DNA from: Triatoma infestans | Taxonomy: Eukaryota; Arthropoda; Insecta; Hemiptera; Reduviidae | DNA length: 64,000 nt | NCBI GenBank assembly: GCA_011037195.1 | Contig: JAAEAF010000395.1 | Span: forward strand, 62,001-126,000 | Direction: 5' to 3' | Shown: piece by piece, positions 33,046-44,928 of the stretch | How the letters are laid out: every line of letters begins with the position of its first letter | Numbering within the stretch: the stretch's first letter is position 1 | Notes under the pieces: model-generated | Database searches by the model: none | What the model saw: the letters and a program-made list of their open reading frames with translations, nothing else | Told to the model about the DNA's origin: nothing | Position numbers and translations under genes: made by a program

Positions 33046-33825
33046 CAAAAAGTAAAAAATAATAATACATTATATTATTGTAAGATGGATTTGGCGGAAA
33101 CACATAATTGAATATCCTGGATCTAGGCGTTTGGGAGAAGAATAGAGAAGAAAAAACAGTTGAGTTGCCGGTAAGAGTCCGGGTAAAGATGTAAAGATGT
33201 ATAGAGTGAAGAGTCGCTAATTTTGTCTGCCCGTCAGTTTCTGTTTAATTGTCTTGCTTTAAGGGTTTTCTCCTTTATTTTTTTTGAGTTATATCGAACA
33301 GTTCTTTGACTATATTTTATTTTGTTCTGACTAATATACACTTCTCTTTAATCGTCCATATTTCATTTAAGTTCTGACTCAAATCAAATTCAATTCCTAT
33401 ATTATTTATATTATTAATAGATAAATCCTAATGTTTATTATATATCAAAATTTTGCTTTGTAAAACCCAGGGACAGAATGAGTTTTATATAAGCGTATAT
33501 GATAAATAGCTTGTTAAATACCTCATTTATCAGATTAGTCTTTGTTGGTAAATTAATTATTTTATCATTATTGTTTGTACATGGTATTAAAGCGAATTGT
33601 GTTTGGTTTAGTATAATAGTTAATGGGGTTCATTAAAACTTGGTATTAAACATTGTTAGTTATATATTATATTATAGTGTAGAGCTCCATTCCAAACAAC
33701 TTAAATCTAATACTGTATAAAACGTACAGTGGAATTTAGATAATAGTTTTAAACAATGAAATTTATATAATATGCTAATAATCTTCAAAGTTCACAAATG
33801 ACCATTTAACTGAGGATCGCGTGAG
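33046..33825. other. AT-rich stretch, no gene seen
   Basis: Nothing recognised. Confidence 0.5.
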
Positions 33826-33925
33826 AAAAAAAAGTCCTTTACAACACTCACATCACTTTCTCTTACCACAATTGTGTATGAAATTATAATTTTCTTTACA
33901 ATTCAAATTTTAATTCACTTGTGTG
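33826..33925 (+). repeat. Family A 5'-terminal fragment
   Basis: ACAACACTCACATCACTTTCTCTTACC at about 33843 matches the family's 5' end (hairpin right arm plus CTTTCTCTTAC), followed by AAATTATAATTTTCTTTACAATTC. The rest of the element is missing. Confidence 0.6.
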
Positions 33926-34261
33926 TAAATGATTTACTACATTTATAAGCAGTAAAAATGGAAAAATATGAGCGTTATCTCAGAGAGGTAAAGCTTCGGC
34001 CTTTAGATTTAGGTGCGATGTCACATGTCACTTTGTAAGGTAGTCAGAATTATACAGACTCACTTGACAGCGATATAACATTTCTACATCTCTTGTCTAC
34101 TAATTTGATTTAGCTATTTACATATATATTATTATAAACAAATTTTATAATCAATAAAAATTTGTTTGAATCAGCTGATAAACTGTCTTCAGATCTGCCA
34201 TTTTTACTTGAAAGATTAAAATTGATTTTAGAAACATTCTGAAAGAGGTGTGGTAATTAGG
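33926..34261. other. Spacer, no gene seen
   Basis: Nothing recognised; a short AT-rich interval before the Penelope element. Confidence 0.5.
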
Positions 34262-36034
34262 TTTCCTAGGACACTGACTCAATTTTATTCTTCAAAAGTT
34301 TCTAATATTATTTGTGACTTAGAATACGCTATCAACCAACTTGATGAAAACGAACAAGATCACACTAGGTCTAAATGTATTAATGTTATTACAAATCATT
34401 TACACTCACTAACCCAGAACCGATACTACAACGATCCCACCTATCCTATCCTTGATAATATCAAAACCTCAAAAAAATTTCTTAAAGAAAATCCTGATAT
34501 TCTAATACTTTCCTCCGACAAAACCAAGCAAACTGATATTATCATGAACCACTTAATAGTAAAATCCATTCCCAAACTTCCTTTTAAATTGCCCTTCTTT
34601 TACAAATATGTAGATGATTGCCTAACAGCAATACCATTTGACCAAGTGCACACAATTCGTAACATATTTAATTCTTTCAATCCTCGTCTACATTTTACTT
34701 ACGAACTAGAAGACAACAATTCTATTAACAACCTCGACTTACCATTATACACGATGTTATCAGTACTCTTATAACTAACTGGCACCCAAAAAACATACAT
34801 GCCGACCGTTAAGTTCATTTCAAATCCCAACACTCATATTCCCAAAAAATCAATTTTCTTAGAGTTTTCTCCAGTCGTGTGGTTTCCCTTAATCATCCCA
34901 AATTTCATCAGGACAATAAAAAAGATTTTCTATAATTTTCTCTAACAATGGCTATCCTCAACTCCTCATTAATAAAATACTTAATGACATATTGCATCTA
35001 CACTCACCAAACTCGACATTACGATAACAAATCAACTCATTCTGCTCATATTTATGTTGAGCAACCTCCTAGTACATTTCCTTTACATACATCAACAAAC
35101 CCTCAGAGAAAATCTCTATAATTTTCAGACGCTCTAATATCACTTTAGCCCACAAATGCACTAACACTATTAACAAGTTATACAGCAAATTCAAAGCCCA
35201 ACAAATTACAATTAGACCTCGTTTACCAGATAGACTGTACACAATGTCCAGCTGTTTATGTTGGTCAAACTTCACAATACTTAAAAAACAGAATGTACCA
35301 ACATGAATACGATCGCAGAAATAACAATGACAAAGACAACATTACTGCACTGACGAAACATTTTAGGGAGAAAAATCCTCTCTAAAATGATCCTTTCTAA
35401 AACAAAAATACTAGCAAAAGAAACTAACAGGAAAAAAAGAAATATATTAGAAATGATTTATATCAAAAGAAATAAATTTTCTGTTACTTTTCGTAATGAA
35501 ACCAATAATTTGTCCGCATTGTTTAACGGTTTTTTCAAAACATGACCTTCTACCATTCCCTTTCACCTATCCCTCCCGTATAAATTTCCACAAATCCCTT
35601 TCACTTCTTTGCCTATTCAACCCAACTATCATTTCCGTTGATGATTTAAGACAAGAAACTAGTAACTTTTAATTTTCTTTTTTTATGTTTCTGCGATGTG
35701 ACAAATGTGTATGTTTAAACATTCTTTCTTCACATCTTCACGACTATCTATAAGAAAGTTCAATATTATTTTTATTATATTCTTATTAATATATATTTTT
35801 TTTTTCATTGTTATTATAATTTTCTTTATTATATTCTCTTTTTTTTTATTTAATTTTTTATTTATTTATTATTATTTTGCATTTTACAATATTATTAATG
35901 CCTTGTGGTTCCTCATTGTATTGTTTTTTAGATTAAAGCCTTGATAAAGGCAGGAAACTCTGTCGAAACGTTGGCATAATTGAAGGTTTCTTTCTTTCTT
36001 GACCGGTCCTCACCAAATTTCTTCATAATATAAT
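34262..36034 (+). pseudogene. Penelope-like element (PLE-1), plus strand, with GIY-YIG endonuclease
   Basis: Frame 34250-34774 joins an N-terminal part (SNIICDLEYAINQLDENEQD, NVITNHLHSLTQ, LILSSDKT) directly to the end of the palm (IIMNHL, then FFYKYVDDCLTAIP with the catalytic YVDD). The RT fingers and early palm between DKT and IIMN, several hundred bp in the minus copy, are deleted. After frame changes the linker follows (about 34860-35160). The GIY-YIG endonuclease is at about 35195-35330: CTQCPAVYVGQTSQYLKNR, then MYQHEYDRRNN. The C-terminal tail (SALFNGFFKT and stop) ends near 35541. A 3' untranslated region rich in T follows, then the terminal motif (35939-35977) and the pLTR-end motif AATTTCTTCATAATAT (about 36016-36031). 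Same family as the minus copy at 27.5-29.4 kb, with a complementary deletion. Confidence 0.82.
35939..35977 (+). ncRNA. Hammerhead-like motif at the end of PLE-1 (degenerate)
   Basis: It reads CCTTGATAAAGGCAG, a loop GAAACT, then CTGTCGAAACGTTGGC. The arrangement (TTGATAA, short stem, GAAAC) parallels the CUGANGA-stem II-GAAA core of the hammerhead ribozymes reported from Penelope-like elements, but two of the seven CUGANGA positions differ, so self-cleavage is doubtful. The same motif is in both arms of the inverted repeat at 21.1-21.4 kb. Confidence 0.4.
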
Positions 36035-37829
36035 TTAAATGTTTACTTAAATATGCAACCCCAGTAGGGAAGCAAAATTTAATAAAATAAACAAGGTCAA
36101 GCTTCCGGCTATAAACGGATGTTTGTCTCAATTCAAAAGTGATGCAAGCTCAGATTATTAGTTACACATGGAATGTTTGCCTCATATAATTTAATGTGGT
36201 TACAATCGGAACGTTTGCTTCAGATATGGTACCTAACAGAGTAGCGGTATTACATGAACATAAGGTCAAACTTACATTCTGAAGTTTGTGTAATGGAATA
36301 AAGCAACAAATTCGCCACACAAAACCTGGATACAATAGTCCCACTAGCAGCTGTACCAGAGGCCCTCCATTATGCCGCCATACATCAACCATGCATTACC
36401 CGGTCAAGTCCAGTGCAATGTATTGGCGAATAAGTCTTAATTTGGGCAGCCAACTGCCTAGTACTTGTCCAAGAAGCTGTCCTCTAGTTCCTCACCTAGT
36501 GCTAAGAAAAAATGGGAATAAAAAGCCGACTATCTGAGAGCTTACCAACAGTCGCCAAATAAACTTTTGAAGAGTTAAGAACAGCCACAACATAAAATGT
36601 AAGGAGTAGACAAGTGTTAACATCAACTTTGAATGTTTCAGCGATAGTAGCCATACTAGCTATATACAATTAGAACAAGCAAGATTAGAACACATCATTT
36701 TACAAGCGACTCACAATATCAAACTGTACCGTTCTACATTGATGACGCTAGTAAAAACACATCACACTTTACTCGATCACTCTCTTTTCTATATGCAGTT
36801 CTCTCTTCACAAAGAACTCAAAATATAACATTGTTTAAAATTACGTCTTGGATATTGTGTGCTTTCATTTTCGTCATTATTTAACATACTTCATCCTGGT
36901 ACCATTAAATTTGCCCCAAAACAAAAGTGACGCGCTCTATCAAAGGAACTCTCAACTAATTGCTTATTTATGTTTTAGTTAAGATTCAATGAACAGACTA
37001 TAATTTATTCTGCTTTTATAATGTTTAACATAAACATGTCCACTTAGTTTTAAGTTTGAAGCTAAAAACTATGCAATAGTTTGATCTAAAAGTTAAATTA
37101 TTATTGTGATTAATAATAATAAAAATTAATTTAAATTGAAAATTAATTGTAATTAATACTTCCAAATATAATGGAGAAATAAAATCAATAAATGCAGAAA
37201 AAAGATCTCAGCGAAATTAATTAAAATTCATGACATGGTAGGATAAAGAAAAGTAAATTTTAATTATATTAATAACAGTTTGTTATTAAATAATTCATTT
37301 TATAATTGTGCGTACAATTTGAATTGTGCAAATGCGCTTATTGTCTACATTATCATCATCCTTTCCAATCCACATGATAATAACTAAGTACATCTTGCAC
37401 ATAAATCAGTTAATGACTAATATAGAAGTTGCCGCTCAGATCTAAGGGGGTGAAATGCCCCCTTCCTCCACTTGAACATACAGACAAGAAACTTGCTCTA
37501 AAATTAGGTTAGAAGTGATCTTTTAAATATAAGCTAAATTAAAAAATTAATATATATCAAAACTACCTCAATTAGTTACTACTTTTGAAAAATAGGCCGT
37601 CAGAAAATACATTAAACAGATAATCACCTGAAACAGTAAAATGAACAGTTTTCTGCAAAATTTGAAAAGCTTTCACAGAACAAATAAGCTCAAAGCAAAT
37701 ATGCCAGGAGCAGGTCGGTGTTGTATCGGCATGTCGGTTTCGCGAGTCAGCTGATACTTTGGTCTGCCAGTACCTTAAATTAATTTTCGACAAGTTAACG
37801 TCTGCTCCCCATATAAGGGCCAGAGTCAA
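36035..37829. other. Unassigned stretch, no gene seen
   Basis: Mixed composition. Short frames at 35928-36131 (-), 36162-36392 (-), 36286-36537 (+) and 37572-37829 (-) show no recognisable domain. Confidence 0.5.
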
Positions 37830-38175
37830 CAGAAGATAGGGGACCTTCCCGGGGTTATTTCCCTTGTTCTGTTGCGGAGTCTAAGCTGTCCCGTAGAGAA
37901 TAAGCTTTTGCTTTAGCTTAGGTGGTTAGACCAATGTTACTATATGCCTGGTCCTTCCTGAAGCTTGGCATGTCGATCCAGCGCCGCCACACTGTATAAG
38001 TGATACAGAATAAATTTCTGAGTTTGGTAAAGGTCCAGGTCTCGGTGTACCCAGAACCTAGACCTTCATGTTTCTACGAATACTGAGTATACTGAAAAAC
38101 GTAACGCCACAGTGAATCTATCTTCACTGGTCGCTCCATCTGGCAGGAAGGGTATTGGAGTCCCTTCTATATTAC
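37830..38175 (+). pseudogene. Non-LTR retrotransposon RT thumb fragment (Jockey-like)
   Basis: The plus strand near 37921-38035 reads VVRPMLLYAWSFLKLG and, after an in-frame stop, VIQNKFLSLVKVQ. This fits the conserved Jockey thumb pattern (xIRPxLxYaxxVW... followed by xQNKxLR). No catalytic box is present. It is followed directly by an unrelated minus-strand RNase H fragment, so it is a truncated scrap. Confidence 0.55.
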
Positions 38176-38890
38176 CACTAGATATGATGACTGGTTAGTC
38201 GTTAGGGCGTTCTAGACTCAACTTCTTTAGTTCCCCCCGAGTCTACAATGAAAGGGGGAGTAAGTATTGTAAGCACTGCAGCATATTTTTCCTCAGAATA
38301 ATGCATGTCACAAATCTCTTACGGTCGGAAAACTGTCCAGAAGTGTCTCAGCTTGCCACCACGCTTTTGAGAGATTCGCCAAAGCATTGGGCGTTTAGCC
38401 TCCTCAAGGGAGGGAGAAGATAAGAGGTACCACGCCTTCGGGCATTCATTAATAGCATCCTCCTAATTTTTGAGCACTTCTTGAAGAGACTATTCGCTTT
38501 TCGCGCAACAGTGTCCCGGCTCTATGAAAGAGAATGCTCACCTTGCCTTATAGGTTATCGGCCTTCTCAGTACCTTCCACGCCAATATGCCCTAGCACCC
38601 AAATGAGGGTAACTATTATTGTTGCCTAGCTCTTTAGATTTGCCGCGGTATTTGCAAACCATTTTTTGATTCACAAACGCTCAGTGCTTTAATACCAGCT
38701 AGATTCTTTGATAGAATCATTTTCTTCCGATTCCAATAATTACTATCGAGATTGGGCTGGGCACACCTTTCAACTGCTTAAATTTTAGCCTGGAAGATGC
38801 TAGAAAAATCCCCCACTGGCCGGGGGTCCAAGTCAGCTCAAAAGGAGCGTATGCACTGCTGTGAGTTAATTTCCAAAGTATAAACGAATG
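38176..38890 (-). pseudogene. Non-LTR retrotransposon RNase H and tail fragment
   Basis: Minus-strand frames from about 38890 read VERCAQPNLDSNYWNRKKM, LAGIKALSVCESKNG and, in another frame, IVTLIWVLGHIGVEGTEKAD. The last is the RNase H block xLxWVPGHxGxxGNExAD with P changed to L. Further on, near 38280-38240, is a degraded cysteine/histidine tail. Frame changes and stops make it non-functional. It lies on the opposite strand to the thumb fragment next to it, so the two come from different insertions or an inversion. Confidence 0.62.
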
Positions 38891-39734
38891 TTAACTTGAC
38901 ACATTTTTGAGCAAGCTCTATAATTTCTCTTGATATGATTTTGCTTTAAAATTGAATGTATGTTGAATTAGGGTTTCAGATTAGTGATTTACAATTTACC
39001 ATCACTGTATTCTGATTTTTCACTGCTTTGTAGGTACTGTATTTTAAATGCAGAATGTAAATGGCAATATCCTTAAGGACATTTTAAGTGGTACATTATC
39101 CCTGACTAAATTTCCGGCTCAAGGAGTTTAAAAGCAATTCTCACTTTCTCTAATAAATTCTTCAAAGAAAAGAGACAAAACTCATAAAAATGGAAAACGT
39201 TTATTTATAAAGATCCAACAGAAAAAAAAGGAAAAAAGATAGCTGTGCAAAGTGATAAAAATTAGGGAGTGTCCAATGACAAAGAGAGAAAATGAACAAA
39301 AATAGGGAATAAGATTTAGTGAATAAAAGGATAAGCGGGAAAAAAGGAGAGAAGGATAGAAAAGTTGGTCTCATCCTTTCAAACTGGAATATAAAAAAGG
39401 AAGAATGATTAGGGCAGAATAAGAAGAATAGGAAGAAGAGGGGAATGAGCACAGAATTGGGAGTCTGAGGAAAAGAATCAGCAAGTGAGAAATGGACACC
39501 GTATTGGATTGAACATCGAAAAAGCTGTTAAAAAAAAACTGAAAAAGAAAACATAATTAAACATCACAAATGAAAAAAGCACAAACTTACTCAATTTTTA
39601 AATGATAATTAAAACAATCAATACCGTCATTGTAATTATTATTGAAAGAATGAAATAATTACTGTACAAAAAAAAACAAAGTAAATTGTAGAAATTTACA
39701 GGTAGTTGAAATGCAGCACTGGTCACAAATCTTC
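38891..39734. other. Unassigned stretch, no gene seen
   Basis: Purine-rich sequence at about 39215-39480 makes the ORF 39201-39452 (-) low complexity (F/L/S-rich). No gene. Confidence 0.5.
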
Positions 39735-40495
39735 CGAGTGTTTTACTTTCCCTTACTGCTGTTAAGTGAGCCAGTATTAAGATCGGGTCAAATTTTCGAA
39801 ATCGAGCTGCATTCAAAAAATGTTTTGAGGAAAAAAACTGGTATGTGTTTCGTGATGGAAATGTCAACAATAAAAAGTCGCACTAAGCTCGAATTTATAT
39901 TTGGTCTAAGTACCATCATAGCATCTGGTTAAAAAACCGTCCATCGGAAATACGTCTTTAGTTTTTCAGTTTTCGGCGATTTCTCTGGAAAATGGCACCA
40001 CTGAATTTCTTTAATCTTCACATACCGTCTACACAAATGCCTATTACTTTTATTTGAAACGTTTTCCTAAAATTTTCCAGAAAATTTATTTCTTGTGGAT
40101 TCAGGGGGGGGGGCAGAGCTACATTAAACTTTCAAGGACCATTAACAACTATGCTTCTGCCATCTATATAATAATATTAAGATATCATTTGTGATGAGAC
40201 TACTAGCTGCGATATCTCGATCGATCGGAAGGATTCCTCATAATACAATAAGAAGATATTTTAGCGAGTTATTGGAAGTCTGTCAATTAGTTGAAATTTA
40301 AATATGCATAAGCTTTCTTGTTTTGATCTAGAGCGCTCTACATAGGGCCGCTTAGGTAAACAAGTAAAATTTCCATCACCATTTTTATGGCCAGCCCAGC
40401 TAACCTTGTGACGTTGCGATTTTAAAGAAAATTTCTCGATTAAATTGTATTAATTAAAGTAATGGAAAGTCATGTGAGTTAATCACTTCCGTGCA
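39735..40495 (-). repeat. Family A repeat, near-full-length minus copy
   Basis: Minus-strand order: a 5' end with GTGATTAACTCACATGACTTTCC (about 40485-40463), an early region shared with the copy at 17.5 kb (CTGGCCATAAAAATGG near 40390), modules at about 40130-39940 with the inverse of ATGTTTCAAATAAAAG near 40055, the 3' block at about 39815-39790, and a decayed hairpin at 39735-39770. A G-run lies at about 40105-40112. Confidence 0.72.
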
Positions 40496-41261
40496 CGGGG
40501 GATTTTTTTGTCATCAATTTGTTTCAAGCTTGAGGTCATCACCCGGATGAGTCTATATATGGTGGGAGATATTTAGTCAGCTTCAATGTAAAATCAGGGC
40601 AATGGATCACATGAAGAATGCTGAGTGTGAATGCCCACGCTGGACAAACGCCCGAACCACGGTTGGTGACCACAAAACCAAGTGGAAGAAAAAAAATTCC
40701 GATAAAACTTAAACAATACATGACCTCATTAGAAGAATTAGGTTATATTAACTTAATTAGCGAATGGAATACACGCTAATTAGAAGGTTGGAATATACGG
40801 CAAATGATCAAATGTTATCTTGTCGGTAAAAACAAAAATTATGATTATCATAATTAACATAAAATTGCCATATTTAAATAGTCTGAAAGAAAAGAAACTA
40901 TTAACATTCAACGCAATATCCAAACAGATAAGACTGAAATTATTTCTAACAAGGCCGCCTCATACTTCAGTGAACGGGGAGGGTTCCTAGCATAATCAAG
41001 GAAAAGAATATTAGGACCGTTTAGTTAAAATTGCAATACCCCTTTGTTAGAGGAAGGAATCTGAAGCAGAGAAATAAGGAAACTTAAGCAAAAAAGTAAT
41101 TGGAGCCGTAATAAGAAAAATTTGGAAAACTAATTTAGTTTAAACTAATCTAATTACAATGATAATTTATGAACAATTTTCAGGTGAAATCATAATTTTT
41201 CGCATCGTATGTTTAATGAAAAAAAAACTGGAGTGAGTCACTAGGATTCACTAAATATTAC
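40496..41261. other. Unassigned stretch, no gene seen
   Basis: Nothing recognised. Confidence 0.5.
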
Positions 41262-41330
41262 ATTTCCGGTGAAAACTCATTTCTGAAACCTGACAAAATG
41301 ATCTGTCAGAATCTGACAAGAGTCCTTAGT
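41262..41330 (+). repeat. Family A 3'-block fragment
   Basis: TTTCCGGTGAAAACTCATTT at about 41265, then CTGACAAAATGATC. It is a short relic without the terminal hairpin. Confidence 0.5.
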
Positions 41331-43261
41331 CCAACCTTTGTACTGCCTTATAGGGCCTTTGTCCAGCTGAGCTTTCACTCCTATGAAAGGAAGAAGAGCG
41401 AGAAGAGTTCAGTCAACCTTTCTGATTTCTAATCGCTATAGATTTTCATATGATCTTATACCCAAACTACAACACCCTAGGAAGAATTTAGCTTCTTCGG
41501 CGTACTGGAGAATATTTCAAAGCTGATCAGTAAATGAAGACAGGTGAATTTAGTGCATGACTGTGTACACTTCTGTACGCTAACGGCTCTGAACGTCAGT
41601 CTACATTTATATTATATTACCATAATAATATAAAGACGAGCCAAAAATTATCCGCATTCCCTAAACGTTATAGGGATCCTATTGGCATCATTTTCTTATC
41701 AGCGCTTTCCGTACTAAGTCGCTGGCTCCCGGGTAACTGTTTGTGACATTCCGTTATCACAACTGTGACTGCAATGCAAAAGAAAGAGGTTATCCCACTG
41801 TGATTTGCACGCAAGAAGAGAAGCTTGCATTTTTTTCCCCGCGCCAAGTTTTATTTGCGTCGTACCTTGCATAGAAAGCATATGAAGGGGGCAAATTTGT
41901 AATTTTACCGAATATTTATATATATTTAGTTTATCAATCTAACACAATTAGGCGCCGGGGTCACTACAAAGTGTCTAGGTGGTGCATCTGTGTTTCCCCA
42001 TCCCTGCGCAACCTGACAGCCCCAACAGATATAAACCGCAGCTTCAGATCTTCCGGCCTCTTTAGATCCGTCCTGTTAACATTTTTGGTAGAGCATCCGC
42101 CTAACTCAGGGTCTTACGCTCTCGCCTCTAGAGTGTGAACTGTCCCCATTTCGATTCCCAATGGAACCTCTAATAAATTTATAACGCCGATTTCCAAATT
42201 AATCGCATCTGCAGTGTCGAATTTGAAATCGGATATAATTTCCGACATCTGTCTTAATGGACTTTTTTATGATATTCACTGTGATAAGAAGAAAGAAAGC
42301 GAATCAGCTGTGGCCAATGCCCAATCTATCTTCTGTTTGAAGGATCCGTGCTAGTAATACTCTCGTAGAAGGAGAATAATGTTTTAAGGAATAATTTTGT
42401 AAAAGCTGTGAACTGTCAAGAAAAGGGCTAATTCCAAGAATTACAGTTTTAATTAAATAATTTAAAAAAAAAGAATGTAAATGGAATTACCTTAATAAAT
42501 TACCCATCCACCCTCCTTCATTCATCTCTAATTAAACATTTCAGAAATATTATGACAAAACGATTACATAATATTTGGATTATGTGCTCTTCTTTCTTTT
42601 CTTTTTCTTTTCTTTTTATTTTTTTTAAAGTAATTTTTTCCCCTTTTGTCAAAATGAACATTAAAAATATTCAGCCAAAAATGTAATGATCAAAACAGAT
42701 CTTCTTCAAACATCTTTTGGAAACATAAATAAAAAAAAACTTAAAAACTCTTTTAAAAAAGTGGCATTTTTTTTCCTACTGTTATCAAATAATGAAATAG
42801 TGAACTCTCTTTCTCCCCCTCCAACGGTTCATTAACGTAAAAATTTCTCTTAAATTGAATTAGATTAGAGAGATAAGTAGCGAAAAGTATCTAAATATAA
42901 CAAAACATGATTGGTTGCAAAGTCTCCCGCATAGTCTCTGGCCAGAAAATTGTAGAGACTACACACATAATATTGATGAATATATAAATAAAATATTGAT
43001 GACACTATAAAAAGTTTTCAGTCTCAGGGAATTATTATCTTGGTAGGAAAAAAAAAAAATTCTAATTACGTTTCATTGGCTGACACCTTTATTGCAAAAT
43101 GATATACTAAAAATGTTCTTCATCTTCTTTGTATTGTTGTTTGTTGTTGCCTTCTTCTTCCGTTCTACTGCGTACAGCAGTGTGAGGTTGCCTACACTTC
43201 ACAACCATGCACATTAAACCACCATAAACACAGACTGCTATAATCATATTTTCATTTTCAG
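41331..43261. other. Unassigned stretch, includes a weak tRNA-like sequence
   Basis: The block at about 41650-42350 is less AT-rich. Near 42085-42170 there is GGTAGAGCATCCGCCTAAC and, 60 bp later, TTTCGATTCCCAATGG, which resemble A and B boxes but with spacing too long for a tRNA and no matching SINE body. ORF 43107-43304 (-) is unrecognised. Confidence 0.45.
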
Positions 43262-43345
43262 AGGATATCAACAAATTTACTTCAGATGAAAATTCAATTT
43301 CCAATATTCGGCACTTCCGCTATACTGAAGTAAGAGAAAATAGAA
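43262..43345 (+). repeat. Family A 3'-terminal fragment
   Basis: GATGAAAATTCAATTTCCAA, then CTTCCGCTATACTGAAGTAAGAGAAAATAG, a diverged 3' block and terminal hairpin. Confidence 0.45.
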
Positions 43346-43814
43346 ATGCAAAATTTTATTTTTTGTCAAACACATCGCTTGGGTATTCCTATCGCTTCTC
43401 TATCTCCTTACTAAGCAAAATATATAAACCTTGAGTAATTATGCAATAAGGACTTCTTTTTTTGAACATCACCATCTTTTCCTAACATTCAGTTAGTCTG
43501 TTACAATAGCATTACAATTCACCGCTCATGGTTTTCAGATTTAAGCATATTTGAAATTAAGCTAAGCTATGTATATTACATCTAAGTAAAATTTAATTAA
43601 ACACTAAATTAAAATAGAGAGTGTGCCCGTAATAATGTCAACATACAATAGATTCTGTCAGAACTGTGTGCGTGCCACCATCTGTCAGAGGATATTGTAA
43701 CTAGCCCACTGATATTACATGTTCTGCTTCAGACAATAACATACCATAGAATTAATGCCGACACTTACATGACATATGTGTGTATGACAATGTCTGTGGT
43801 GATAGAATATCCAT
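43346..43814. other. Spacer, no gene seen
   Basis: Nothing recognised. Confidence 0.5.
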
Positions 43815-44090
43815 TTCTGTTATTTGCTGTAATTTGAAAGTAGCGCAATTGTGTCAAATATTCGAAATTGAGATTACACCGGAAATTCATGTTTTAAGGC
43901 CCCTCAGTCCGAAAAAATAGGTTTCGAGCAATTAATCTGTGAGTTGTGTATGGTCAGCATGACTCAAAAACAGAAAATCACTCTGCCGTGGCCACATTCT
44001 GCCTGACACTTTCGAATAACAATAACTAAAAGGAAGTCAATTTCAATTTTCTGCAATTGTTTTTTTAAAATTAAGATATTTATTTGCAAA
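43815..44090 (-). repeat. Family A repeat, 3' portion on the minus strand
   Basis: The inverse of the 3' block (TTTCCGGTGTAATCTCAATT) lies at about 43885-43862 and the decayed hairpin at about 43825-43850. Beyond 43930 the sequence is degraded. A plus-strand full-length copy begins about 30 bp further on. Confidence 0.55.
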
Positions 44091-44117
44091 AATACAAAAG
44101 TATATATGGCCATTTGC

Positions 44118-44928
44118 TAAAAATATCTTGTGTGAAACACTCACACGACGTTCTCTTACTGCAATTTACATAGCTCTAAGTGACTGATTCTCTTCAAACA
44201 TATAATTCTTACTAGAGATGTTTAGTTGCCTTCAAATTACATGAGTGGGAATATCTCAAGTTTATAAAACGACTTTTTTGGCGGAAAGTCCTATAACGTC
44301 ACCTATTTTCTTCAAGACTCCCTTAAATAGACGTTCTCTGTAAAAAGTTTCAAAGCAAAGTGATAGATCTCTGTGTGTAAGTTAGTTTATCGTTTAATGA
44401 AACCCATCGGTGTTTTCATAGAAAATATCGCACAAAACTGGAAAAAACTATTCAGTAAAATCGATATTCCGATCAATCGGTCAATTCTACTTAGCATTAT
44501 GTAGATGTTAGAATTGTAAAATAAAATAGCTCTTTATATGAAATCATAACCACAACCCTCTAAATGAATTTCCTCCGCCAATGTTCAAATAAAATTGTAG
44601 CTCTTTGTATGCATAGTTAATACCAAGTTTAAAAAAATCGTTGGACCCATTTTTCGAAAAAATAAAAACTGAAAATTCCAATCTGTCAAGTGTTACTTCC
44701 GCTTGGCCGAATTTGTCCAAATCTTTTTGTCAGGTTCCCTCGTGCAACTTAAGCGAAATATCAAGTTTGAACTTTCTGAGATTTTCCGTTTTTGAAGTTA
44801 TACTGCCCCCCCCCACATACACCAATTCGAAAAACCACTTCTTCGGACTCAGGGGACCTCAAAACGTATACATGAAAATTTGACATAATTACAATACATT
44901 CTCTTACAGCAGGAAGAGAAATTAAATA
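44118..44928 (+). repeat. Family A repeat, full-length copy (~810 bp)
   Basis: The 5' hairpin is GTGTGA (44130-44135) / TCACAC (44141-44146), then GACGTTCTCTTACTGCAATT. Module 1 runs to about 44490. Module 2 is at about 44560-44715 (TGTTACTTCCGCTTGGCCG). Then come the AGTTTGAACTTTCTGAGATT block, a C-run with CACATACACC in place of the CA repeat, the 3' block and the terminal hairpin TTCTCTTA / GGAAGAGAA. ORFs 44641-44883 (+) and 44761-44967 (-) fall inside. Confidence 0.8.

Noticed and set aside
35705..35944. 79-codon ORF with strongly hydrophobic translation, membrane-protein-like
   Set aside because: It is a T-rich 3' untranslated tract of the Penelope element; hydrophobicity follows from TTT/ATT codons.
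39201..39452. 83-codon minus-strand ORF rich in F, L and S
   Set aside because: It comes from a purine-rich tract read on the opposite strand; no homologous domain and no context for a gene.
41645..41680. Mariner-like terminus (CGAGCCAAAAATTATCCGCA)
   Set aside because: No inverted partner, no transposase trace and no TA duplication could be placed.
42085..42170. Second tRNA-like sequence (A-box-like GGTAGAGCATCCG, B-box-like TTTCGATTCCC)
   Set aside because: Box spacing is too long, no cloverleaf pairing was found by eye, and the SINE-1 body does not follow. Too weak for a feature.
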